A stretch of DNA of 64,000 nucleotides from Candidatus Thorarchaeota archaeon MP11T_1 (GTDB lineage Archaea; Asgardarchaeota; Thorarchaeia; Thorarchaeales; Thorarchaeaceae): contig PJET01000005.1 of assembly GCA_002825515.1 (NCBI GenBank), forward strand, positions 1-64,000, given 5' to 3'. Below the pieces are notes generated by a model, which made no database searches, was not told the origin of the DNA, and saw only the letters and a program-made list of their open reading frames with translations. Position 1 is the first letter of the stretch, and the number at the start of each line of letters is the position of its first letter. Shown here in pieces: positions 34,519-43,237 of the stretch. A program made the position numbers and the translations under genes.

Positions 34519-35476
34519 TGTTCGTACAAACCTCCTGTGCGATTAGCTTAGATACTATTGGGGGAACACTCTCACCCACTTGATTGTATTGGCTGTCTGA
34601 AAAACCAGTGAAGACAAAGGAGTCTGGATAACTCATGAGTCGTGCATGCTCGCGTACAGTCAAGAGTCTGTTTTCGTAGGGATGTATATACCTAGAGAGG
34701 CCGTTTATGGAAGTTGAGAGTTGGCTAGGAAATAGGCGGACCCAGTTTGGCAGACTTCTGGCCTTCGAAACACGGAATCTTCTAACGCCTTGGCCCCAAC
34801 GGGTTCTGGAAATAGCCTTCATTCTATCTTCAGAGATGGGGTAGTCAACATGGTTTGGAATATCTAACTCTGGATTGAAGATTTGGTTCAGCCCTAGAGG
34901 AGGAAGGTCACCAATTGCGTCCATGACAGTCGGAGGCTCTTTTCTGGGCGGTTTCAGTCTAATATTGCTGATAAAGACGCGAAGTCGTCTAGATGGATTT
35001 CCATGTTGATGAGCTCTAATCATGTTGATCTTGACATCATCAATACCAACACGTTCAAACTCTTTCTGGATTATCTCTCTACCGCCAGCATTGAGTAGTG
35101 CTGCTACATTCTCAATAACAAAGACTTGCGGTGAGAGGTCACCAATAATTCGGATTGCGTCTAGTAGCAGTTTTGCAGTTCCATCACCATAGACTCTCTC
35201 AACTGCAGATTTGCTACTATCAGGATTTGCCTTGCTGAACTCTTCGCATGGTGGTGATGCAATAATGATATCTGGTGCTCCATTCAGTGCTTCCTGGATT
35301 TGAATGGAATGAAGGCTATGAATATCAATCTGCCAAACATTTGAGTCGGGATTGTTGAGCTTGTATGTTTCGAGAGCTGAAGAATCAATATCTATGGCGA
35401 GATGCGTATCATCAATAAAGGGCTTGAATCCGTACGAGAAGCCTCCTGCACCACAGAATAGATCAAGAATCTTCAT
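34511..35476 (-). CDS. C5-cytosine DNA methyltransferase (orphan)
   Basis: A 321-residue m5C methyltransferase. Motif I is LDLFCGAGGFSYG, motif IV SPPCEEFS with nucleophile C77, motif VI IENVAALL (E122), motif VIII QHGNPSRRLRVF, and motif X near the C-terminus (YNQVGESVPPIVSKLIA). The catalytic loop reads PPCEEFS rather than the usual PCQxFS, and the target-recognition region is short. ATG 35476 is chosen; the 26-codon longer frame contains the presumed promoter (GTTATAATC on the minus strand). No restriction endonuclease is adjacent, so it is probably an orphan. It is joined to the DUF2122 gene. Confidence 0.9.
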   Translation of the reverse strand: MKILDLFCGAGGFSYGFKPFIDDTHLAIDIDSSALETYKLNNPDSNVWQIDIHSLHSIQIQEALNGAPDIIIASPPCEEFSKANPDSSKSAVERVYGDGTAKLLLDAIRIIGDLSPQVFVIENVAALLNAGGREIIQKEFERVGIDDVKINMIRAHQHGNPSRRLRVFISNIRLKPPRKEPPTVMDAIGDLPPLGLNQIFNPELDIPNHVDYPISEDRMKAISRTRWGQGVRRFRVSKARSLPNWVRLFPSQLSTSINGLSRYIHPYENRLLTVREHARLMSYPDSFVFTGFSDSQYNQVGESVPPIVSKLIAQEVCTNIV

Positions 35477-35570
35477 GCACTTTTCACAATCCGTTTCATT
35501 TGTATTGCATATACCTCTGATTATAACAATGTCGAAGGAAGACTTCAAAAGCACCGATTATCTACGGCGG

Positions 35571-35577
35571 TTTTAAA
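35571..35577 (+). promoter_or_regulatory. Candidate TATA box of the mevalonate operon
   Basis: TTTTAAA lies about 25 nt before the mevalonate kinase ATG at 35600, so the message would be leaderless or nearly so. It is the only good promoter signal ahead of the four-gene operon. Confidence 0.45.
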
Positions 35578-35599
35578 CTGCTGCTTTGAGTGAGAAAGA

Positions 35600-36541
35600 A
35601 TGTCAACAGGTTCTGGAAAAGGCAAGGCAATTCTTTTTGGAGAACACTTTGTGGTCTATGGACTTCCAGCTCTTGCTGCAGGAATAGCATCAGAAACAAC
35701 AGCAACAGTCACGCGAGTACGTTCCTTTGGGTGGAAACTTGTTGACAAAAGACCAGCCATGCCTGGGTATAAGGAGAAGAAGTATGAGGAACAGAAAGCA
35801 TCGATTGAAAATATGCTGGCTCACCTCAATATAGATACTACAAAGACTGGGTTTCAGATTGATTTAGGAGGTGACTTAGTGTGTGCCTCTGGTATTGGAG
35901 CAAGTGCAGCGAGCTGTGTTGCCATTGCTCGAGCACTGAATGAAGAGTATTCGCTTGGTTTGGATGATTATCAGATTAATGAAACAGCCTATATTGGGGA
36001 GATGGGATATCATGGAACTCCTTCAGGAATTGATAACACTGCATCAACATTTGGTGGCCTAATATGGTTTGTACGCGATTTGAACGGAGGACGTCCCAAG
36101 TTCGAAACTTTAAAGCTGGGGAGTTCCGCAGACCTTGTGATTGCATCTACAGGACTAACTGCTAGTACAAAGGTGGTTGTTGGTGATGTTAGAAAAAAGA
36201 AAGATGATGATCCTGATTGGTTTGATTCAATATCAAGAGAATACAATCAGTTAGTTAAGGATGCTAGAAAAGCATTGATTGAACTTAATTTTGACAGAGT
36301 TGGCACTCTAATGAACAAAAATCATGAATTATTACAAAATTTGCCGGTTTCCTGCAAAGAACTAGATAACTTGGTCAGTATTGCTCGTGAAAATGGTGCT
36401 ATTGGAGCTAAAATGACGGGGACGGGAAGAGGAGGAAACATGATAGCCCTCGCTCCGGACAAAACAACGATGAAAAGAATCGCATCCGCACTAGAGAGCG
36501 GTGGTGCTGCAGGTGTGTGGACCACATCATTTGGAGTTTGA
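35600..36541 (+). CDS. mvk: Mevalonate kinase
   Basis: GHMP kinase that phosphorylates mevalonate at O-5, the entry to archaeal isoprenoid synthesis. The 313-residue protein has the N-terminal KAILFGEHFVVYGLPALA, the ATP-binding GIGASAASCVAIARAL, the GTPSGIDNT motif and the C-terminal KMTGTGRGGNMIAL glycine-rich loop. UbiD-type decarboxylase and the two aconitase X subunits follow on the same strand, which together supply the archaeal modified mevalonate pathway. The ribosome-binding site (GAGTGAG) is modest. Confidence 0.95.
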   Translation: MSTGSGKGKAILFGEHFVVYGLPALAAGIASETTATVTRVRSFGWKLVDKRPAMPGYKEKKYEEQKASIENMLAHLNIDTTKTGFQIDLGGDLVCASGIGASAASCVAIARALNEEYSLGLDDYQINETAYIGEMGYHGTPSGIDNTASTFGGLIWFVRDLNGGRPKFETLKLGSSADLVIASTGLTASTKVVVGDVRKKKDDDPDWFDSISREYNQLVKDARKALIELNFDRVGTLMNKNHELLQNLPVSCKELDNLVSIARENGAIGAKMTGTGRGGNMIALAPDKTTMKRIASALESGGAAGVWTTSFGV

Positions 36542-36550
36542 GGTGAGCTA

Positions 36551-37858
36551 ATGATACTTGAAGAATATATTATGAAATTAAAGCAAGATGGGAAAATAAC
36601 TACAATAAGTAAAAGCATCTCGAAGAATCTAGAGATTGCTGGAGTTCTAAAGGCTCTCGAGCCTGAGCCTGCTCTATTTGAAAACGTGAAAGAGAGCAGG
36701 TTTCGTGTCGCAGGTAATTTGTTCTGTAACAAAATGCAAGTTGCAGACTATTTTGGAATAACAAGTGAAGAGATAATTCCGACCCTAGCAAATGCCATCG
36801 AAAATCACAGTGAGCCGGAACAGACCAGCAAAGCACCTTGCCAAGAGGAGGTTGAAGACAAGGTAGATCTTGATATGTTACCAATTCTGTTTCATAACGA
36901 AATCGATGGAGGACCATACATTTCTTCTGGAGTTGTAGTTGCATCAGACCCGGAGTATGGACAAAATCTGGATTTCCATAGAGCGATGCAGATTGGTAAG
37001 GACCGAATGGTCGCTAGGGTTGTTAGTGGACGTGACTTTCATAGATTCTTAGAACGAAATGGTGAGGTAGATGTAGCATTCTGCATCGGTAACACACCTG
37101 AAGTGTTGATAGCCGCTGCAACTTCGGTTGAAACCGGAATCAATGAGTTGGAGATAGCAAATGCCCTTCGTCCAATTAGAGTCACTAAAGCTAAGACTGT
37201 AGACCTTATGATTCCAGCAGACTGTGAGTTTGTACTTGAAGGTAGAGTAGTACTCCAAGAAAGACATCCAGAAGGTCCTTTCATTGACCTTACAGAAACT
37301 GTAGATATGGTCCGACAGGAACCAATATTCGAGGTAAAAAAGGTCACTCATAGAAAGAATGCTATCTGGCAGGGATTATTGCCTGGTAGGTCAGAACATA
37401 AGATTCTGATGGGCATGCCTCGAGAGCCTACAGTATTCAAGAAAATAAAGGAGCGAGGAATTGACGTTCTTGATGTCTACATCACTCCAGGTGGAGCAAG
37501 TTGGTTACATGTTGCTGTGAAGATACAGAAAAAGAACGAGGATGATGGTTTACAGGCCTTGGAAGCAGCATTTGCAGGACACAAGAGTGCAAAACACATC
37601 TGGGTGTATGATGATGACATCGACATCTATTCAGATGAGGAACGAGAGTGGGCAATGGCCACCCGTTTCCAAGCAGATGTTGACTTGATAATGAAAGACC
37701 GTGAGCCTGGAAGTTCTCTTGACCCAAGTGCAGAACCAGGGACCAAACTAACCACAAAATGTGGGTTTGACTGTACAAAGGTCATCGATGCAAAAGGAAA
37801 GGGCTTTGCAAAAGCAAAGTTCCCAGAGGTCGACCTCAAAAAGTATCTGGGTGAGTGA
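36551..37858 (+). CDS. UbiD-family decarboxylase, probable anhydromevalonate phosphate decarboxylase
   Basis: A 435-residue UbiD-fold enzyme that needs prenylated FMN. Conserved blocks include GGPYISSGVVVASDPEYG, NLDFHRAMQIG, ALRPIRVTKA, and the acidic ERHPEGPFIDLTE segment with the catalytic E-x-P-x-G-P motif. In the archaeal modified mevalonate pathway a UbiD homologue decarboxylates trans-anhydromevalonate 5-phosphate to isopentenyl phosphate; placement between mevalonate kinase and aconitase X makes that the best call. ATG follows GAGGTGA. It overlaps nothing and is followed by aconitase X after 1 nt. Confidence 0.88.
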   Translation: MILEEYIMKLKQDGKITTISKSISKNLEIAGVLKALEPEPALFENVKESRFRVAGNLFCNKMQVADYFGITSEEIIPTLANAIENHSEPEQTSKAPCQEEVEDKVDLDMLPILFHNEIDGGPYISSGVVVASDPEYGQNLDFHRAMQIGKDRMVARVVSGRDFHRFLERNGEVDVAFCIGNTPEVLIAAATSVETGINELEIANALRPIRVTKAKTVDLMIPADCEFVLEGRVVLQERHPEGPFIDLTETVDMVRQEPIFEVKKVTHRKNAIWQGLLPGRSEHKILMGMPREPTVFKKIKERGIDVLDVYITPGGASWLHVAVKIQKKNEDDGLQALEAAFAGHKSAKHIWVYDDDIDIYSDEEREWAMATRFQADVDLIMKDREPGSSLDPSAEPGTKLTTKCGFDCTKVIDAKGKGFAKAKFPEVDLKKYLGE

Positions 37859-37859
37859 T

Positions 37860-39047
37860 ATGGGACTCGAACTCTCACAAGAAGAGAAGGAAATGCTTGA
37901 CGGCAAGCAGGGTAGAGCCACACAAAAAGCTATGGAGATAATCACGACACTTGGTGAGATTTATGGAGCTCAAAGGCTCATTCCAGTTTCAAGTGTACAG
38001 ATTGCCGGTGTGTCATACCATAATCTGGGAGAAGCTGGACTCGAGTATTTAGCTGAAATGGCAGAAGATGGTCGAACCAGAGTTCTGACTACATTGAACC
38101 CTGCAGGTATGGATCTTTCTGAGTGGAAGAAACATGGAATCAGTGAAGATTTTGCCATAAATCAACAGAGAGTAGTAGATGCATTCGAAAAGATGGGGGT
38201 TATCACAACATGTACTTGTACACCTTATCTGATTGGAAATCTACCGCATTTTGGAGAACACATCGCTTGGGCAGAGTCTTCCGCGGTTTGCTTCTCTAAC
38301 TCTGTAATTGGGGCACTTACTAACAGAGAGGGGGGTCCCAGCGCTCTTGCATCAGCACTGACTGGAAGAACTGCTGAATACGGCCTTCATCTTCAAGAGA
38401 ACCGGATTGCAGAGGTGAAGTATGAAATCAAAACAGAACTGAGTGAAACTGATGATTTTGGTCTGCTGGGTCAAGTAATTGGAGAACGAACGGGTAAGAC
38501 GATTCCATATATTACTGGAATCAAGTATACAACCACAGAGGAGTTGAAGTCATTCAGCGCCTCAGTGGCAACATATGGTGGTGTCGCAATCTTCCATATG
38601 GAAGGAATTACTCCGAATAGAACCACAATTCCAGAAAAGACCGAGATTGTCACAAGAGAGGACTTGAATAAAGCTAGGGATGCACTCGATGATGAAGATG
38701 CAGAGATTGATTTCATTAGTGTGGGATGTCCTCATGCAAGCATCAAGGAGATTGCAGCAGTAGCTGAGCTGCTTGATGGCAAAAAGGTGACAGATGGGAA
38801 AACTGTTTGGATTACCACCGCGAAGCCAACAAAAGACCTCGCAATAAAGATGGGATTCTATGATAAAATAGAGAAAGCTGGTGCATTCCTTGTTGCTGAT
38901 GCCTGTTGTGCAGTGGCGCCGCTAGAAGGAAGATTCACTGGATTGATGACAGATTCGGCGAAAGCATGCTTCTATGCTCGCGGAAAAAATAAGTTCAAGA
39001 CTGAGATTCGAACCGTTGATGAGTGTATTAAGGAGGCGGTGTCCTAA
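37860..39047 (+). CDS. Aconitase X large subunit (phosphomevalonate dehydratase large subunit)
   Basis: A 395-residue AcnX catalytic subunit (LSQEEKEMLDGKQGRATQKAMEI, GVSYHNLGEAGLEYL, TTLNPAGMDL, CTCTPYLIGNLPHFGEHIAWAESSA, NSVIGALTNREGG, ADACCAVAPLEG). With the small subunit it dehydrates mevalonate 5-phosphate to trans-anhydromevalonate 5-phosphate, using an FeS cluster. ATG 37860 is chosen since GGGTGA ends 5 nt before it; the longer frame runs back into the UbiD gene. The small subunit follows with a TAATG overlap. Confidence 0.92.
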   Translation: MGLELSQEEKEMLDGKQGRATQKAMEIITTLGEIYGAQRLIPVSSVQIAGVSYHNLGEAGLEYLAEMAEDGRTRVLTTLNPAGMDLSEWKKHGISEDFAINQQRVVDAFEKMGVITTCTCTPYLIGNLPHFGEHIAWAESSAVCFSNSVIGALTNREGGPSALASALTGRTAEYGLHLQENRIAEVKYEIKTELSETDDFGLLGQVIGERTGKTIPYITGIKYTTTEELKSFSASVATYGGVAIFHMEGITPNRTTIPEKTEIVTREDLNKARDALDDEDAEIDFISVGCPHASIKEIAAVAELLDGKKVTDGKTVWITTAKPTKDLAIKMGFYDKIEKAGAFLVADACCAVAPLEGRFTGLMTDSAKACFYARGKNKFKTEIRTVDECIKEAVS

Positions 39048-39436
39048 TGCAAGGCAGGAAAATCTTCAAGGGCAAAGTGCTAGGGGAAGCGTTAGTAACA
39101 GGTGAAGACATCTCATTCTATGGAGGTTGTGACCCCGAAACTGGAGAGATAGTTGAGAAAGGTCATCACCTTGAGGGAAAATCTGTGGCTGGTAAGATAC
39201 TTGTCTTTCCAACAGGTAAAGGTTCTACTGTTGGCTCATATGTGTTATATGCTCTCAAAAAGGCCGAGAGAGCTCCACTTGCAATAATTAACAGGACTAC
39301 TGATCCTGTGGTGGCTGTCGGATGTATTATATCTGAAATACCTGCAGTTGACCAGATTGAGATTGATAAAATCAAAACTGGACAAAAAGTGGAAGTGGAC
39401 GCCGATAATGGCGTCGTTTCCATAATTGAGCAGTAA
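39047..39436 (+). CDS. Aconitase X small subunit (phosphomevalonate dehydratase small subunit, DUF126)
   Basis: A 129-residue swivelling domain that pairs with the large subunit. Family blocks: FKGKVLGEALVTGEDISFYGG, GKILVFPTGKGSTVGSYVLY and INRTTDPVVAVG. The start codon shares its A with the large-subunit stop (TAATG), so translation is coupled. The gene ends back-to-back with convergent rpsB, with no gap between the stop codons. Confidence 0.93.
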   Translation: MQGRKIFKGKVLGEALVTGEDISFYGGCDPETGEIVEKGHHLEGKSVAGKILVFPTGKGSTVGSYVLYALKKAERAPLAIINRTTDPVVAVGCIISEIPAVDQIEIDKIKTGQKVEVDADNGVVSIIEQ

Positions 39437-40072
39437 TTAGAACCTTTGGACCTGAGGTTCAAAGTCCTCAGGAGAGAAGACAGCTTCACCTTCCTCTGGT
39501 AAATCGCCTCGCTCTCGAAGAGTTTGTCCTGTTAGAAGATAATATACAAGTGCCAGTGATTTACGACCACGGTTGTTGGTGGGAATCACTAAATCCACAT
39601 TTGTGGTCACATTATCAGTATCACAAAGTGCAATAACTGGAATACCAATCTTAGCAGCCTCAGTAAGAGCTTGTTGATCTGTTCGTGGGTCTGTCAGAAT
39701 GACCACATCAGGTTCAATGTAAGTTCGTGGTCCTGCGATGTTCGGATTCGTGAGTGTTCCAGGTACAAAACGCTCAGTGAATGCATTAGCTCCAATATAG
39801 TATGCAAATGTTTCCACTGGTCTTTTACCATAAACTCTTCCAGAAACCACTACTATTTTGGATGGGTCAAATCGTGCTAAGAACTTGGCAGCCACTCGAA
39901 TTCGTTCGTCGGTCTTCCTAACATCAAGAACGTAAAGTCCGATAGGTCTTTGTCGATAAACGAAAGGCTCCATGTCTTGGGTCTTTACTTGTGTACCAAT
40001 GTGACAGCCTGCTGCGAGGTACTTGTCCATTGGTGTCAAAAGCTCTAGATCCGCGACTTCTATCTCACTCAT
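39437..40072 (-). CDS. rpsB: Small ribosomal subunit protein S2
   Basis: A 211-residue archaeal S2 (SA) protein: [91 protein letters not shown] 40072 is chosen because GGAGGTTAAATAGA precedes it on the minus strand; the 23-codon extension overlaps rpoN. It is last in the rpoD-L18e-L13-S9-rpoN-S2 operon. Neither rpoK nor enolase, often found between rpoN and S2 in archaea, is present here. Confidence 0.96.
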   Translation of the reverse strand: MSEIEVADLELLTPMDKYLAAGCHIGTQVKTQDMEPFVYRQRPIGLYVLDVRKTDERIRVAAKFLARFDPSKIVVVSGRVYGKRPVETFAYYIGANAFTERFVPGTLTNPNIAGPRTYIEPDVVILTDPRTDQQALTEAAKIGIPVIALCDTDNVTTNVDLVIPTNNRGRKSLALVYYLLTGQTLRERGDLPEEGEAVFSPEDFEPQVQRF

Positions 40073-40073
40073 T

Positions 40074-40289
40074 CTATTTAACCTCCGTAGATTCCGTTGT
40101 GGCAAAAGCCATGAAACTGTCAATAATATCAATGTGTGCAAGTAGCATCCTTCGACAACAATACCTGGTTAGACCAATATTGTCTAGTACAACTGCAGGA
40201 TCTTCACCCTGTCGGACTTCTCGTTTGAATTGTTCGAACTTGTCTGCAACTACTTTGCCGCAAGTGAAACATCGTACTGGTATTATCAT
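40074..40289 (-). CDS. rpoN: RNA polymerase subunit N (Rpb10)
   Basis: A 71-residue zinc-bundle subunit of archaeal RNA polymerase. [12 protein letters not shown] carries C7 and C10, and RYCCRRMLL carries C44 and C45, the invariant CC pair. It bridges the RpoD/RpoL platform to the large subunits. AGGTGAGGCG precedes the start and its stop overlaps the S2 ribosome-binding region. Confidence 0.97.
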   Translation of the reverse strand: MIIPVRCFTCGKVVADKFEQFKREVRQGEDPAVVLDNIGLTRYCCRRMLLAHIDIIDSFMAFATTESTEVK

Positions 40290-40301
40290 TGTTAAATCGC
40301 C

Positions 40302-40700
40302 TCACCTGTATGATTTCTGATAACGGGAACGTGCTGAAGGACCACCGAATTTCTTAGGCTCGGTTCTTCTTGGATCTCCGACCAACATTGTTCGATCATG
40401 GTCAATCATCTTTGAACGCGCTTCAAAGTCTTGGCTCATTCGGAAAAGTCCCGTAGCTATTGCCATTCTTATAGCATCAGCCTGACTCATGAATCCGCCA
40501 CCTTTGGTACGGACCTTGATATCATATCGTTTCCATCCTTCTCCAAAGAGAACCAATGGCTCTAAAATACGCATACGAGCAAGCTCTGGTTGATGAATCT
40601 CCAGAGGTTCTCCGTTGATTCTAATTCGACCACTGCCATCCCTTATTGTTGCCTTTGCAAGACTTGTCTTTCTCTTGCCTGTGGTAACTACAACTCTCAT
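40302..40700 (-). CDS. rpsI: Small ribosomal subunit protein S9
   Basis: A 132-residue archaeal S9 with the signature VVTTGKRKTSLAKATIRDGSGRIRING, DIKVRTKGGGFMSQADAIRMAIATGL, and the basic C-terminal tail GGPSARSRYQKSYR that reaches the P-site tRNA. It follows L13 by 1 nt. Confidence 0.97.
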   Translation of the reverse strand: MRVVVTTGKRKTSLAKATIRDGSGRIRINGEPLEIHQPELARMRILEPLVLFGEGWKRYDIKVRTKGGGFMSQADAIRMAIATGLFRMSQDFEARSKMIDHDRTMLVGDPRRTEPKKFGGPSARSRYQKSYR

Positions 40701-40701
40701 G

Positions 40702-41154
40702 CTATTTTACCTCCGGGTTTCTCCAACCAAGTTCATGACTCAAGTCAGCCACAGTGATGTACTTCTGTTTCAAGCTTGTATATTTTGCACCTTCAAGCAC
40801 TATCTTCTCTGAATCTATGAACTTCTCAGGAACTCCGATATACACCTTGATGCGTTTGAACGCAGCTTTGCCACGGGGTGTGGGCCATGGAAGCATACCA
40901 CGAATCATTTTCCGTACCATCTTATCAGGGCGGCGTTCATGAAATGGACCTCTTTTTGGGTTATAGGAGGTCCGAATATTGAATTTCTCTTTGAAAGATT
41001 CAATCACTGTTCTGCGTTTGCCTGTGATTATAGCTTTTTCAATATTGACGATTACAACATTGTCACCGAGCAAAGCAGCTTTTGCAGCTTTTGTTCCAAG
41101 TCTGCCAACGATCATATTTTCGGCATCGTAGATTTTGACGTTCTCTGTACTCAT
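40702..41154 (-). CDS. rplM: Large ribosomal subunit protein L13
   Basis: A 150-residue archaeal L13 (IYDAENMIVGRLGTKAAKAAL, GKRRTVIESF, GPFHERRPDKMVRKMIRGMLPW, GKAAFKRIKVYIG). ATG 41154 is chosen as AGGTGG ends 5 nt before it; the GTG three codons upstream is part of that ribosome-binding site. Confidence 0.97.
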   Translation of the reverse strand: MSTENVKIYDAENMIVGRLGTKAAKAALLGDNVVIVNIEKAIITGKRRTVIESFKEKFNIRTSYNPKRGPFHERRPDKMVRKMIRGMLPWPTPRGKAAFKRIKVYIGVPEKFIDSEKIVLEGAKYTSLKQKYITVADLSHELGWRNPEVK

Positions 41155-41163
41155 TGGAACCAC

Positions 41164-41535
41164 CTATACCATTATCGTAACTCCTTTACCCTTTGGAATC
41201 TGAGTAAGTAGTTCATCAATGGATATCAATGAACCACCTGCACCGACTATTACTGTCCTTGCAGAAGCGGATGCATTAAGGGCTGCTACAGTCACCTTGT
41301 GAGAGAGACTACCTGATCCTAGCACCTTTCCTGGTACTACAATGATATCTCCGGCATTTGTGTAGCGGTTGATTTTTCCAATATTTACTGTGGCACGCTG
41401 TCGGGCTGGTCTAGCAATAAGCTCTGCGACTCGCGTCCATATCCCTACATTATGTTTAGCAGATGTTTTTCTTAGCGTATTAATTAGTGCGCGTGTATTG
41501 GGGTCAGTTGGTCCAGATTTGATTGATCGTTCCAT
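41164..41535 (-). CDS. rpl18e: Large ribosomal subunit protein L18e
   Basis: A 123-residue homologue of eukaryotic eL18 (RALINTLRKTSAKHNVGIWTRVAELIARPARQRATVNIGKINRYT, VPGKVLGSGSLSHKVTVAAL). ATG 41535 follows GAGGTG by about 8 nt. The upstream frame extension of five codons overlaps the rpoD stop. Confidence 0.96.
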   Translation of the reverse strand: MERSIKSGPTDPNTRALINTLRKTSAKHNVGIWTRVAELIARPARQRATVNIGKINRYTNAGDIIVVPGKVLGSGSLSHKVTVAALNASASARTVIVGAGGSLISIDELLTQIPKGKGVTIMV

Positions 41536-41546
41536 ATTGTCACACC

Positions 41547-42347
41547 TCATAATGAATTTGCATAATCAAGAGCCAACCTGATTCTTTCTTTCAGTAACTC
41601 AGAAGATTTCTCAACAATATCCTCAGGACTAAGCGAACCTGTCGATTCCACCTTGAACAAGAATGCATCCTTCTTGGAGTCAATGGTGATTGCTCCTGGT
41701 TCACAGACTTCAACACAAGCCTCACAAAGGCTACAGTCCAACGTATTCTGTGTTGATATTGTATCACCATCTACCAGGAAGATGTTCTTTGGACAGACAT
41801 CAACACAGTCTCCACATTGGTTACAGGTTTCCTTGTTTACTTCAACTATTGGTACATACTTGTATGAAACGGTGGATACCGGTTGAAACTTGGCATTCTC
41901 CACACCTTTTCCAAGTCGAGCATACGCTTCGACAATTAAGCGTTGGTTAGGAGCTAATTTTACTATAGGAATATCTCCTGATGCTGGAACTACTTTAGGG
42001 TCTTGTGAGGTCAAGTCACGAGAGTAGATTATCTTCTCCTCATCGCTTGTTTCTTCCTCCAGAGTAAGCGTGCACTGACACAGACTACAACCTTTCCCTT
42101 CACAGTCACAGTCCTCTGGCAGGTTATAGCTTTCAAGATCTGTTATGAGTGGTAATAAACCCAATCTGTGAGCGAGCATCTCATCATACATGACACTTGT
42201 GTTCTCAAGAACAAGCACTTCGTCTATTGCCATCGCTGGCAATCTGGTAAGCATGGTTCTGCGTAATGCGTTTGCAAACGCGACATCCACTCCTTCCACT
42301 AGGAAGTGAATGATATTATCCTGTTTGTGGATTATTGTAATTTCCAT
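41547..42347 (-). CDS. rpoD: RNA polymerase subunit D (Rpb3) with two ferredoxin-type clusters
   Basis: A 266-residue alpha-like subunit. The dimerisation domain (DVAFANALRRTMLTRLPAMAIDEV) flanks an insert with an Rpb3-like zinc loop (C80, C82, C87, C90, C92). Domain 3 carries two complete 4Fe-4S motifs: C175, C178, C181, C185 and C205, C208, C211, C215. Archaeal RpoD proteins range from zero to two clusters; this one keeps both, as well as the zinc loop. GGTGA precedes the ATG. It heads the operon running to S2. Confidence 0.96.
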   Translation of the reverse strand: MEITIIHKQDNIIHFLVEGVDVAFANALRRTMLTRLPAMAIDEVLVLENTSVMYDEMLAHRLGLLPLITDLESYNLPEDCDCEGKGCSLCQCTLTLEEETSDEEKIIYSRDLTSQDPKVVPASGDIPIVKLAPNQRLIVEAYARLGKGVENAKFQPVSTVSYKYVPIVEVNKETCNQCGDCVDVCPKNIFLVDGDTISTQNTLDCSLCEACVEVCEPGAITIDSKKDAFLFKVESTGSLSPEDIVEKSSELLKERIRLALDYANSL

Positions 42348-42543
42348 TGACTCACCTGACCATAATTTTTAGTCCATACCCAAAAGACATGATTTCCCGG
42401 ACGGACTCGCCATATGACCAAATATGGTAAGATGGCTCACTCGCCCATGTCCTGGGCATCTTCGCCTGATTTCTCTGAACATAAAAGGCTTGTCCTACGG
42501 CTAGTTATTATCAAATTCAACAAGATTAGAGTGAAACTAATGT

Positions 42544-43041
42544 CTATGCAGCCACTTGTACCATATCACGTAGCCCGTTCACAATCAGCTTGTAGCCTGT
42601 AAGACGTTGCTTTGGATCAATGGCGACCATACCAACAGTTGGAACTCCAAGCAAGTCTTCTACTGACTCAGGTCTCATCGAACCTGGAAGGTCTTGTTTA
42701 TTCGCAACAGCGATGATTTTCATGCCATTTAGCTGATTCTTGTATTTTTCAAGTAGTTGTCGAGTTCTAAGAACAGCCTTTGGATTACTCTCTGTTACGA
42801 CAACAACCATCTTACTACCTCTCATGAAATCAGGCCATAAGAATTCAAAATGAGACTGACCACCCATTTCAATCAGAGAGACCTTTGTGCTGCTATCGAT
42901 TGTAATAGTTCCGCAACTCATGCCTGCAGTCGGTTGATAGTTGGCCTCTAGTTTTGGTGCCCTATCAGTGAGTAGTTTGATCAGCGTGGATTTGCCAGCA
43001 TAACCAGACCCCATTAAGGCCACCTTGACATATTCTGTCAT
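42544..43041 (-). CDS. Arf/Sar1-type small GTPase
   Basis: A 165-residue small GTPase. G1 is GSGYAGKS (11-18), switch I Thr is probably T38 in QPTAG, G3 reads IEMGGQ (57-62), and G4 is the Arf-type NKQD (114-117) followed by LPGSM. The C-terminal half (KYKNQLNGMKIIAVANKQDLPGS) is close to Arf/Arl proteins. Two departures: the G3 Asp of WDxGGQ is Glu, and there is no N-terminal amphipathic helix or Gly-2 for myristoylation. Such GTPases are abundant in Asgard archaea. ATG 43041 follows GGAG by 9 nt; the longer frame is rejected. It is divergent from G1PDH. Confidence 0.9.
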   Translation of the reverse strand: MTEYVKVALMGSGYAGKSTLIKLLTDRAPKLEANYQPTAGMSCGTITIDSSTKVSLIEMGGQSHFEFLWPDFMRGSKMVVVVTESNPKAVLRTRQLLEKYKNQLNGMKIIAVANKQDLPGSMRPESVEDLLGVPTVGMVAIDPKQRLTGYKLIVNGLRDMVQVAA

Positions 43042-43237
43042 GAGAGTTAACTCCAAGTAGAACGTGATTGGATAGCGTATAGGTTGCTGTATTTCGTGTG
43101 TAATACTCACTGTTGGAAAGACTGCTTCGGTGATGCACTACTTAAAACTGATGAAGGAATAAAAGACTGAGTGACAAATGGCGCTTGATAGAAGAGCTTA
43201 ACAGGCAAAGCGATTGTGCCATTCCAGTGATGTTGAA

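Noticed and set aside
42414..42602. Plus-strand 62-aa frame upstream of the Arf-like gene's 3' end
   Set aside because: No ribosome-binding site, overlaps the GTPase gene, and lies in the rpoD promoter region.
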